Shown one piece after another: positions 34,522 to 41,526 of a stretch of 64,000 bases of DNA. Position 1 is the stretch's first letter, and each line of letters starts with the position of its first letter. This DNA is from DATBQN01 sp963799925. Lineage in GTDB: Bacteria > Acidobacteriota > Thermoanaerobaculia > Multivoradales > UBA5704. The notes under the pieces were generated by a model. The model searched no databases, was not told the origin of the DNA, and worked only from the letters and a program-made list of their open reading frames with translations. The stretch is taken from NCBI GenBank assembly GCA_963799925.1, contig CAWCYZ010000004.1:372001-436000 (forward strand), given 5' to 3'. Position numbers and translations under genes: made by a program.

Positions 34522-34995
34522 CTACTTCTTCGCCGCGGCCTTGCGCCGGCCGCCGCGGGCGGGCGCTCGGCCGCGCTGGGCCGCCGGCTTCGCACGCTCC
34601 GGCGGCGCGCTCTTCTCGGACAGCGTGTCGCGCACGATCTCCTCGATCGCGGCGCGCAGGTCCCCGGCGATGGCGGCGGGAGGGGCGGTGGGGAGGATCT
34701 GCGCCGGGGTGTGCCGGCTGGTGTAGGCCGCGAACTGCTCCATCGGGTTCGCGTCCACCTCCTCTCCCGGGCGCGGGTAGACCATGCGGAAGAACGCCTG
34801 CGGGTCGAAGGCGATGCGCTCGAGGATCACCTCGAGGTGCCAGACCTTGAGCTCGATGCGCCCCGAGAAGAGCTGCGACAGGTAGCCCTTGCTCATGCCG
34901 AGGGCGCGCTCGATCGCCCCCTGGGTGACTCCCGAGGTCCTGACCGCAGTCTGCAGCACTCTTCGCGCGCGCTCGCCATAGGGTGTGGTAGGCAT
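34522..34995 (-). CDS. XRE-family helix-turn-helix regulator
   Basis: The 157-residue protein has an N-terminal HTH (about 8-60): VRTSGVTQGAIERALGMSKGYLSQLFSGRIELKVWHLEVILERI, given in two parts as GVTQGAIERALGMSKGYLSQ and LFSGRIELKVWHLEV. A Pro-rich middle and a Lys/Arg/Ala-rich tail (GRAPARGGRRKAAAKK) follow. It probably represses its own operon and the divergent gene at 35130 through the palindromes in the 134-base gap. Confidence 0.85.
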   Translation of the reverse strand: MPTTPYGERARRVLQTAVRTSGVTQGAIERALGMSKGYLSQLFSGRIELKVWHLEVILERIAFDPQAFFRMVYPRPGEEVDANPMEQFAAYTSRHTPAQILPTAPPAAIAGDLRAAIEEIVRDTLSEKSAPPERAKPAAQRGRAPARGGRRKAAAKK

Positions 34996-35036
34996 GGGAG
35001 GGAGTCTATCCGAAGGTGAACTCCCCCGCCAAGCGA

Positions 35037-35089
35037 TTGTTCAAACAAGGGTGTTGACAGTAGGACCAAAGACTCGTACAACTTGGTCC
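35037..35089. promoter_or_regulatory. Promoter and operator between the XRE gene and the 113-residue gene
   Basis: TTGACA (35054-35059) and TACAAC (35077-35082) are 17 bases apart, a strong rightward promoter. The -10 box lies inside an inverted repeat GGACCAA (35063-35069) / TTGGTCC (35083-35089). A second pair of arms, TTGTT / AACAA, is at 35037-35048. Both are candidate sites for the XRE protein. Confidence 0.65.
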
Positions 35090-35129
35090 CGGCGGGGCAA
35101 CGGCGCGCCGCCCTTCGGAGGCAGCGGGC

Positions 35130-35471
35130 ATGGCAGACGGCTCGGGGAACCTGGCGCGGTGGGCGTTCGAGCTCTCGCGCTACAGCGAGGCGACGCGGCG
35201 AGAGCTCTACGACCTGGTGGTCCGGATCTTCTTCACGCCGACCGCCGAGGAGGTGGCGGCGGTCCAGGCCGATCCGGACGACCACTACGTGCCGACCTAC
35301 AGCGCCGACGAGGCGGAGCTGCGGATCGACTACCTGGCCGGCCGCTGGTTCGCCATCTGGCGCGCCCTCGACGCCGGCCCGGAATTGGCCGCCGACCAGC
35401 GCTTCCGGATGCTGCGCATCGAGATCGGCGGCGGCAGCGAGCCGGGCGGCCCCGCCTTCCGCGACGCCTGA
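35130..35471 (+). CDS. Hypothetical protein, divergent from the XRE regulator
   Basis: The 113-residue protein starts at ATG 35130 behind CGGAGGCAGCGGGC. It reads NLARWAFELSRYSEATRRELYDLVVRIFF, then YVPTYSADEAELRIDYLAGRWFAIWRAL, with no signal peptide or membrane segment. It has its own promoter with an operator. It may be the regulated partner of the XRE gene. No family is recognised. Confidence 0.65.
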   Translation: MADGSGNLARWAFELSRYSEATRRELYDLVVRIFFTPTAEEVAAVQADPDDHYVPTYSADEAELRIDYLAGRWFAIWRALDAGPELAADQRFRMLRIEIGGGSEPGGPAFRDA

Positions 35472-35503
35472 GGCTCGCCCGAGGAGGCGCCCGCGGGTGC
35501 TGG

Positions 35504-35606
35504 GTCCGCGGGGTCCGCTGCGGGCGACTGCCCGCGGGACTACCCTCCCGGTAGCCGCCCGGTATCGCCCGGTACCTGCCCGGTAGCCGCCCAGTACCCG
35601 CCCAGG
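35504..35606. repeat. Hairpin-family core (copy 3) and 11-base minisatellite
   Basis: GGTCCGCTGCGGGCGACTGCCC at 35512 matches the core at 18891 and, inverted, at 7760. From 35548 an 11-base unit of the type CCCGGTAGCCG is repeated about 5.5 times with small changes up to 35606. (Core quoted as GGTCCGCTGCGGGCG plus ACTGCCC.). Confidence 0.6.
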
Positions 35607-35687
35607 GCGGGGGCGGAAATAGGCGCCGGGCGCCGGAGGTTTCGGTCGAGGCAGGCGGTTGGCGCCGCCCTTTCCGGAGATCCCCCC

Positions 35688-36596
35688 ATGTCGATCCGCG
35701 CCGTCAAGCAGCTCTCGCAATCCACGCCGACGCTCGAGGGCGCCGGCGTCCGGCTGCGCCGCGCCTTCGGCTTCGGCGACACCTCGGACTTCGACCCGTT
35801 CCTCCTCCTCGACGACTTCCGCAACGACGCCCGGAGGACTACCTGCAGGGGTTCCCCTGGCACCCGCACCGCGGCATCGAGACGATCACCTACGTGCTCG
35901 TCGGGCTCCGTCGAGCACGGCGACAGCCTGGGCAACCGCGGCGCGCATCGGCGCCGGCGACGTCCAGTGGATGACCGCCGGGAGCGGCATCATCCACCAG
36001 GAGATGCCGAAGGGCGACGGCCGTCGGCCGCATGCACGGCTTCCAGCTCTGGGCGAACCTCCCCGCGTCGCTCAAGATGACCGCGCCGCGCTACCAGGAC
36101 GTGCAGGCGCCGCCGACATCCCCGAGGTCACCGACGACGACGGCACCCGCGCGCGCGTCGTCTGCGGCAGCTTCTGGGGCGCCACCGGGCCGGTCGACGG
36201 CATCGCCGCCGAGCCCTGCTACCTCGACGTCTGGGTGCCGCCGGGCGTCCGGAAGAGCCTCCCGGTCGAGACCACGCGCCACGCCTTCGCCTACGTCTTC
36301 GCGGGCTCGGGGAACTTCTGAACGCCGCCGCGCCGCGCCCCGTGCGGACCGACACCGTCGCCGCCGCGCCGCCGCCGCCGGCCCCCGCCGACCGAGCCGA
36401 GAACCGCACGCTGGTCGTCTTCGACCGCGGCGACGAGGTCACCGTGCGGGCGGGGGAGGAGGGCATCCGCTTCCTGCTCGTCTCCGGCAAGCCGCTCGCC
36501 GAGCCGGTCGCCTGGCACGGCCCGATCGTCATGAACACCGAGGAGCAGCTCCGCCAGGCGGTCGCCGAGCTGCGCGCCGGCACCTTCCTCAAGTGA
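35688..36596 (+). pseudogene. Pirin-family protein, several frameshifts
   Basis: ATG 35688 starts MSIRAVKQLSQSTPTLEGAG, then the pirin landmarks follow in changing frames: FDPFLLLDDF, FPWHPHRGIETITYVLVG (metal-binding His pair), GAGDVQWMTAGSGIIHQEMP, MHGFQLWANLP, and in the last part FDRGDEVTVRAGEEGIRFLLVSGKPLAEPVAWHGPIVMNT, which I quote only as landmark positions about 36420-36540. At least five one-base shifts are needed between 35830 and 36320. All domains are present in order and well conserved, so sequencing error is at least as likely as decay. Pirins are cupin quercetinase-like or regulatory proteins. Confidence 0.75.
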
Positions 36597-36639
36597 CGCC
36601 GGGGCCGGCCGGCGGAGATGTGGCCACCAACCTCTGAAT

Positions 36640-36731
36640 TGTCATCCTGAGCGAAGCGAAGGAGCTGGGCGGGGGAAAGCTCGAAGTCGAACGGATTCCG
36701 AGGCTTAGAGGTCCTTCCCCCAGGTCCTTCC
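36640..36731. repeat. Dispersed inverted repeat, TGTCATCCTGAGCGAAGCG family, interrupted copy
   Basis: The left arm and loop are present (36640 to AGGTCCTTC at about 36730). The right arm resumes after the IS110 element as TTCTTCGCTGCGCTCAGG at about 38155-38172. Confidence 0.75.
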
Positions 36732-36742
36732 ATGAGAAGGCC

Positions 36743-36986
36743 AGAAAGCAAGCCGCCTTGGCGGCTCGCCGCTGAAGTCTGTGTCTACGAGCCGTCGCCA
36801 AGCTTCCATGCGCACTCTTCGAGGGCTCGTCAAAGGAGCCTGGTGCAGGGTGGAGTCCAGTCCGAACAGGTGCTGCTTTCTTCGCTCCGACCTCCCGAAG
36901 GGGTCAGGGACCTGTCGCAGTCGCCTGGACGGGGCGATGAGCTCGTAGTCATGACGTTCAAAGAACCTCAACCGATGTGCTGTTGC
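36743..36986 (-). ncRNA. Candidate bridge/seek RNA region of the IS110 element
   Basis: IS110/IS1111 elements carry a structured guide RNA in the longer non-coding end. This end is 3' of the transposase, as expected for the IS1111 group. It contains TTCTTCGCT (36878-36886), identical to nine bases of the right target flank (about 38155), and GGGACCTG (near 36908), whose complement contains CAGGTCC of the left flank. The RNA itself is inferred. Confidence 0.4.
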
Positions 36987-38066
36987 TTACCCAGAAACAG
37001 CCGCTGCCGCGGCACGGTTTGCCTGCCGCAGGGGATCGTAGATCTGAGCCGTGCGCCACAAGCTATGCAGCAGCACCGCCAGCTTACGGGCCACCGCGAC
37101 GACCGCTCGTTTCTTCCCGGCCCGGCCTCCGCGTTGGGCCAGGGCCAGTCCGAAGCGTCGCAGGTCCGAGTCTTTGCCGAAGGGACCCAGGATGTACTGG
37201 GCCGAGCTGACCAGCAGGCGGCGCAGCAGGGCGTCGCCGCGCTTGCTGATGCCCAGTTGGCCCTCCCGCTCTCCGGATTGGTCGCTGCGCGGACTCAGCC
37301 CGACGAAGGGCCCTACCGATCGGCTCCTGGAGAATCGGCTCGCGGTCTCCAGCGTCACGACATAGGCCAGGGCCGTCAGCATTCCCACGCCGTTGACCTG
37401 ACACAGTTGCTGGGTCTGCGGGTAGGTCTGCTCGCACAGACGCTTGACTTGGCGCTCATACTCGTGGATCTGCTCGTTGAGGGTCTCCAACACCTGGAAC
37501 AAGGGGGCCAGCGCCTCGCGCACGGCCTCGGGGACCTGCGCCAGGGCCTTGTGCGCGAACGCCGCGCTGGAGCACGAAGGCAGCCGCTCTCCCATCGTCT
37601 TGACCACACCCCGCGCGTGGTTGATCAACGCCGTGCGGCTGCGCACCAGCGCGTCTCGCGAGCTCAACACCGCTCGGTGCGCCTGCGCCTGCGCGCCCCG
37701 GTGCTGAATCGGCGACAACAGAGTCACGTCGGCGCGCGCCAGACGAGCCAGCGACTCCGCGTCGACCCGATCACACTTCTTCGTGTTCTTGAAGATCCAG
37801 TACACCTGGCGCGGATTGGCCACGATCACCTCGTGTCCCCAGCTCTCCAAGCTCTGGCTCGCCCAGCTCGAGTGCGTGCCGGCTTCCAGGGCCACTCGCA
37901 GTTTCCCCTTCCCTTCGAAGCGCTGGCTCAAACCTGCCCGAGTCGTCGAACAGCGCGAACGCTCAATCACCTCGCCGGCCTCATTCAGCACGCACACCGC
38001 CGTGAAACGGTCCCCCAAATCCAATCCCACTGTCTGAAGCTCCTGCTTCTTGCTAAGCTCGCCCAC
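36987..38066 (-). CDS. IS110-family transposase (DEDD recombinase)
   Basis: The 359-residue protein starts at GTG 38066 behind GGAAAGGAGATTGGCC. The N-terminal RuvC-like domain shows VGLDLGDRFTAVCV (first Asp, about 16), ALEAGTHSSW (Glu) and KKCDRVDAESLARLA (late Asp pair). The C-terminal transposase_20 domain shows VNGVGMLTALAYVVTLE and FVGLSPRSDQSGEREGQLGISKRGDALLRRLL (in parts: FVGLSPRSDQSGE, GISKRGDALL). Length and order match the family, and the gene looks intact. The open frame extends to 38246, outside the element, but has no ribosome site there. Confidence 0.9.
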   Translation of the reverse strand: MGELSKKQELQTVGLDLGDRFTAVCVLNEAGEVIERSRCSTTRAGLSQRFEGKGKLRVALEAGTHSSWASQSLESWGHEVIVANPRQVYWIFKNTKKCDRVDAESLARLARADVTLLSPIQHRGAQAQAHRAVLSSRDALVRSRTALINHARGVVKTMGERLPSCSSAAFAHKALAQVPEAVREALAPLFQVLETLNEQIHEYERQVKRLCEQTYPQTQQLCQVNGVGMLTALAYVVTLETASRFSRSRSVGPFVGLSPRSDQSGEREGQLGISKRGDALLRRLLVSSAQYILGPFGKDSDLRRFGLALAQRGGRAGKKRAVVAVARKLAVLLHSLWRTAQIYDPLRQANRAAAAAVSG

Positions 38067-38167
38067 GGCCAATCTCCTTTCCGGGTCTCCGACCCTGGAT
38101 CCCTTTGCAGCCCAATCTATGGGACTGCGCCGGGAGATTGGCCTTCTCATTCCATTCTTCGCTGCGC

Positions 38168-38305
38168 TCAGGATGACAATGGGGGGGCATCGCGCGAAGG
38201 GATCGGCGGCCCATTCGGCTCGTCGCCCCCCTCGGGATTCCCGCAATCCCGATCCTTGGCCGCCAACGCGGCGACGACGGCGAGCGAGGTGAGGAAGCGC
38301 TTCAT
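38168..38305 (-). CDS. Short ORF with signal-like start after the permease gene
   Basis: The 45-codon frame begins ATG 38305, two bases after the permease stop region, with MKRFLTSLAVVAALAAKD followed by a Gly/Pro/Asp-rich part. It ends inside the right half of the dispersed palindrome. It could be the start of a secreted protein truncated by the repeat, or not expressed. Confidence 0.3.
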   Translation of the reverse strand: MKRFLTSLAVVAALAAKDRDCGNPEGGDEPNGPPIPSRDAPPLSS

Positions 38306-38309
38306 CGCC

Positions 38310-39788
38310 TCAGTGGAGCTGCGGCGCTTCGCCCGCCGGCGGGGCTCCCCGCCGCCGGCGGGCCGCCAAATAGACGCTCAGCCCGAGGGCGTTGGCGAGG
38401 AGGATCAGGCCGGAGATCTTGAGGGCGAAGAGGGCGCGGCTCTCGACCTCGATGATGGGGACGATCGAGACGGCGACGTAGAGGAGCGTCATCGCCAGGC
38501 CGGAGAGGGCGCAGGCCTTGACCCAGCGGGACGGCCGCGAAGGGAGGTTGCGCAAGCCGACGAGCGGCAGGGCGAACATCGCGAGGTAGGTCAGGGCGTA
38601 GAAGAGCCCGGAGGCGTTCCACAGCAGCTGGAAAGCCTCCTGCTTGCCGACGCCGACGAGGCCCGCGAGACCGAGGCCGAGGGTGGCGGCGCCGACGAAG
38701 AGGATGGAGTGGACCGGCGTGCGGTAGCGGGCGTGCAGGCGGGTGAACCACTCCGGGAGCAGGCGGTCCCAGCCCGCCACCATGGGCAGCCGCGTGTTGC
38801 CCGAGAACGTCACGCTCGACTGCGCCACCCGGATGGCCAGGAGCGCGACGATGGCGAGCGGCGCCACCGCGGCGGCGAAGGGGAGCGAGCGGGAGCCCTC
38901 GGCGAGCACCTGGGGGATGGGCGCGATCAGGTCGATGCGGCCGCGCGGGATGAGCGCCAGGACAGAGCTGGTGCCGAAGATGAACATCGCCGCGATGAGC
39001 GGCGCGGCGAGCGCCACCGAGCGGGTGATGGCGCGCACCGGGTCGCGGCACTCGCCGCCGTGGATCGCCACGTACTCGAAGCCGCCGAGGGCGCCGAACC
39101 CCATCTTGCCGAGCAGGTTCAAGGTCATCAGCGAGAGGAGCGGCATCTCGGTGCGCAGCGGATGGTACTCGGCGAGCGAGCCGTGCGCGCGGTCGAGCCA
39201 GGGGAGGGCGACGATGGCGGCGAAGGTCAGGAGCATCAGCGCGCCGCCCGCCTTGTGGACCCACTTGCCGACCCCCAGGCCCACCGTCGTCAGCAGCACG
39301 AGCGCGGCGATCAGCGCCAGGCTGACGGCGCCGATGAACCATTTGCTGGCGGTCAGCCCCTCGCCGCCGGGGCCGAGGACGTAGCGCAGGTACTGCGTCA
39401 CCTGGAGGCCGATCTCCGAGGTGTTGAGGATGGCGAAGAGCCACAGGTTCCAGGCCACCAGGAAGCCCAGCAGCTCGCTCCCCCCGAGCTTCGCCCACTG
39501 GTAGAGGCCGCCCTCGAGCGGCATCAGCCGGTTCAAGTAGGTCACGACGACCGCCGAGGGGAGATAGAAGAGGGCCATCGCCAGGAGCCAGAGGACGACG
39601 TGCGACGGCCCCTGCTTCGCCGCGACGCCGATCCACGGCAGGCCGACGATGAAGAGCACCTGGGTGAGCGCGAGGTCGGCGACCCCGAGCTCCTTCCGGA
39701 ACGCGCCGCTCCGCGCCTCGACGCGCGCCTCCTCGCGCCGCAGCCCGGCGGCCGCCGGAAGGCCGGGGTCCTCCTCGCTACCGCCCAT
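38310..39788 (-). CDS. APC-superfamily amino acid permease
   Basis: The 492-residue protein has about 12 hydrophobic segments. FRKELGVADLALTQVLFIVGLPWIG is the first helix with its conserved unwound Gly region, followed by PSAVVVTYLNRLMPLEGGLYQWAKL, the APC consensus EGG-Y-W. GFGALGGFEYVAIHGGECRDPVRAITRSV is the helix 6 region with the substrate-site aromatic and the E-x-x-P-x-R motif typical of amino acid/polyamine transporters. (Quoted motifs are contiguous short parts; for example LPLEGGLYQWAKL-like and FEYVAIHGGECRDP.) It catalyses proton- or exchange-coupled uptake in the inner membrane. The substrate is not predictable. Confidence 0.85.
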   Translation of the reverse strand: MGGSEEDPGLPAAAGLRREEARVEARSGAFRKELGVADLALTQVLFIVGLPWIGVAAKQGPSHVVLWLLAMALFYLPSAVVVTYLNRLMPLEGGLYQWAKLGGSELLGFLVAWNLWLFAILNTSEIGLQVTQYLRYVLGPGGEGLTASKWFIGAVSLALIAALVLLTTVGLGVGKWVHKAGGALMLLTFAAIVALPWLDRAHGSLAEYHPLRTEMPLLSLMTLNLLGKMGFGALGGFEYVAIHGGECRDPVRAITRSVALAAPLIAAMFIFGTSSVLALIPRGRIDLIAPIPQVLAEGSRSLPFAAAVAPLAIVALLAIRVAQSSVTFSGNTRLPMVAGWDRLLPEWFTRLHARYRTPVHSILFVGAATLGLGLAGLVGVGKQEAFQLLWNASGLFYALTYLAMFALPLVGLRNLPSRPSRWVKACALSGLAMTLLYVAVSIVPIIEVESRALFALKISGLILLANALGLSVYLAARRRRGAPPAGEAPQLH

Positions 39789-39809
39789 GCGGTGGGAGGC
39801 GAAGCTTCG

Positions 39810-40100
39810 CTAGCGGCCGGACTTCTTCGCCTTGGCGGCCTTCTCGGCCTTGACGTCGACCGCGGCGGCGGTCATCCGGTACTCGATCGTCACCTTGGAG
39901 CCGACCTTGAGGTCGCCGGTGACCTTGGTGCCGGCGTCGCGGGCGATCTCCCAGCGGTCCTTGCCCTTCTGGACGACGATGGTGTCGCTCGTCAGCTCGA
40001 GCACCGGACCGGTGACCTGGTAGGTCCGCGGCGCCGCGGCGCGCGCGGGGACGGCGAGGGAGGCGGTGAGGACGGCGACGGCGAGCAGCGTCTTGACCAT
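39810..40100 (-). CDS. Small secreted OB-fold-like protein
   Basis: The 96-residue protein starts at ATG 40100 behind AAGGAGAGTGAC. The signal peptide (MVKTLLAVAVLTASLAVPARA) is followed by a five-strand pattern TYQVTGPVLELTSDTIVVQKG, KDRWEIARDAGTKVTGDLKV, GSKVTIEYRMTAAAVDVK, as in short exported OB-fold proteins of unknown function. The Lys/Ala tail is disordered. It is probably periplasmic. Confidence 0.7.
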   Translation of the reverse strand: MVKTLLAVAVLTASLAVPARAAAPRTYQVTGPVLELTSDTIVVQKGKDRWEIARDAGTKVTGDLKVGSKVTIEYRMTAAAVDVKAEKAAKAKKSGR

Positions 40101-40152
40101 GTCACTCTCCTTAAGGATGTGTCGCGCCGGCGCGGGGTCGCGCGGCGCCGGT

Positions 40153-40569
40153 TCAGAGAAACCGCTTGAACAGCCCGAGCCCCTCGTCGAGCAGGCTCGG
40201 GTCGACCTTGCCGCCGGGGGTCAGCCGGTCGACCAGCCCCGGCAGCACCGCGGCGATCGCCTGGCTCGCCTCCTCGGGCGGGATGCCCGCCCGCTGCGCC
40301 AGCTCCTGGATGCGGTCCGAGCCGAGGACGCCGCGGATCTGGTCGGCGGTGACCGGCAGGTTCTGCCCGCCCCCCACCCAGGAGGCGGCGACGTGGCCGA
40401 GCCCGCCCTGCTCGAAGGCCTGGAGCAGGCCGGCGAGCCCGCCCGCCTGGCCGCCGCTCAACATGCCGAGGAGCGCCTTGGCGATCCCCGGGTGCGCCGC
40501 GGCGGCGCCGCTGGCGCCCGCTCCGCCGGCGCCGGACACCTCGTTCAGGATCTGGTCGAAGATACTCAT
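40153..40569 (-). CDS. YidB/DUF937-family protein
   Basis: The 138-residue protein starts at ATG 40569 behind GAAAGGAGCGGGAGC. It begins MSIFDQILNEVSG, is Gly/Ala-rich, then has LLQAFEQGGLGHVAASWVGG, GQNLPVTADQIRGVLGSDRI, and a C-terminal ASQAIAAVLPGLVDRLTPGG. All are hallmarks of the family. The molecular function is not established. It is cytoplasmic, with no membrane segment. Confidence 0.85.
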   Translation of the reverse strand: MSIFDQILNEVSGAGGAGASGAAAAHPGIAKALLGMLSGGQAGGLAGLLQAFEQGGLGHVAASWVGGGQNLPVTADQIRGVLGSDRIQELAQRAGIPPEEASQAIAAVLPGLVDRLTPGGKVDPSLLDEGLGLFKRFL

Positions 40570-40595
40570 GCTCCCGCTCCTTTCCTGCCCGGCCT

Positions 40596-41217
40596 CTACG
40601 GCGTCTTCGGTGTCTTCTTGCCGCCGGTCTTCGCCGCGCGGTAGCCGGCGGCGACGGCGTCGGCCTCCGTCATGTACTTGCCGTGCTTGGTGTTGCCGTA
40701 CCAGTGGTCGCCCTCGCGATGGAAGACCTTGGTGTCGAGGTTGACCCAGACCATGCCCGGCGCCGGCGGCGGCTGGGCGGGTGTCGCCGAAGCGGTCGAG
40801 GCGGCGCGCCGGGACTTCGCCGCCGGGGCCGCCGGGGCCGGGAGCTTGCCGTCGTCGCCGGCGCCGGGCTCGCGGTCGCCGGTAGCCGGGCTCGCCGCGG
40901 CCGAGACGGTCACCCGCGGGGTGATCTTGTCGATCGTCCGCTGCGGGACGCCGGCCTTCGCGAGGTCGGCGACGGCGGTGTAGGGGCGTCCGGCGATGAT
41001 CTTCTTGGCGGTGGCGACGCCGACGCCGGGGAGGGCTTCGAGCTCCTTCTGGCTGGCGCTGTTGAGGTCGACCGGCGCGCCGGCCGCGGACGCCGCCGGA
41101 GCGGCGGCGCGGGCGGCCCGGCGCGGCGTAGACGGGCAGGGCCGCCAGCGGCAGGGCGAGGGCGAGGGCGAGGACCTGCAGCGTGGCGCGGGTTCGCGAC
41201 GGCGTCGTCATCATCAT
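40596..41217 (-). CDS. Secreted helix-hairpin-helix (ComEA-like) protein, one frameshift
   Basis: ATG 41217 (MMMTTPSR) follows AGGAGAGAAACCC. The signal peptide LQVLALALALPLAALPVYAA is read, then a one-base shift at about 41110-41125 is needed to enter VDLNSASQKELEALPGVG, VATAKKIIAGRPYTAVADL, the double HhH that binds DNA non-specifically. A Pro/Ala linker leads to a C-terminal module MVWVNLDTKVFHREGDHWYG, KHGKYMTEADAVAAGYRAAK. This second module is common in acidobacterial HhH proteins. It may take part in DNA uptake. Confidence 0.75.
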
Positions 41218-41279
41218 GGGTTTCTCTCCTAGGGTATGCGGTGCGTCATGGTGTCGGCGGGAGCCTACCCCAAGTGGGG

Positions 41280-41486
41280 CTAAGAGCGGGCCGGGCGGGG
41301 GAGCCGGCGCAGGTTGCTCAGCTCGACCAGGGGCAGCACGAAAGGGTTGAGGTCGGCCAGCTCGCGCGGGGAGAGGGGGCGGATCGAGAGGACCGGCCGC
41401 GGCTGCCGGCGGGTGGCCGGGTCGCAGCCGCGCTCGAGGAAGGCGGCGAGCAGCCAGGAGCCGAGGGTGCGCCGCGCCGCGTTCAT
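41280..41486 (-). CDS. Short hypothetical protein
   Basis: A 68-residue frame from ATG 41486 (MNAARRTLGSWLLAAFLERG) ends at 41280. GGAGG lies 13 bases upstream of the start, rather far. It has no recognisable domain. It lies between the phosphatase and HhH genes on the same strand. Confidence 0.35.
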   Translation of the reverse strand: MNAARRTLGSWLLAAFLERGCDPATRRQPRPVLSIRPLSPRELADLNPFVLPLVELSNLRRLPRPARS

Positions 41487-41526
41487 CGCCGGCGATTCTA
41501 CCTCCGGGGCGGGTGCGGCGGCCGGG

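Larger units (their letters stand above)
36732..38150 (-). mobile_element. IS110-family insertion sequence (IS1111-like)
   Basis: ATGAGAAGGCC at 36732-36742 and GGCCTTCTCAT at 38140-38150 are perfect 11-base inverted repeats near the ends, a feature of the IS1111 group. Between them is one transposase gene, with about 245 non-coding bases downstream of it and 73 upstream. No target duplication is evident. The element splits a dispersed palindrome between AGGTCCTTC and TTCGCTGCGCTC. Confidence 0.8.

Noticed and set aside
36597..36731. A promoter or terminator after the pirin gene
   Set aside because: The stem belongs to the dispersed TGTCATCCTGAGCGAAGCG element and has no T run.
36732..40169. 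1145-residue plus-strand open frame
   Set aside because: It runs antisense across the IS110 transposase, the permease and a small secreted gene. It has no recognisable domain.
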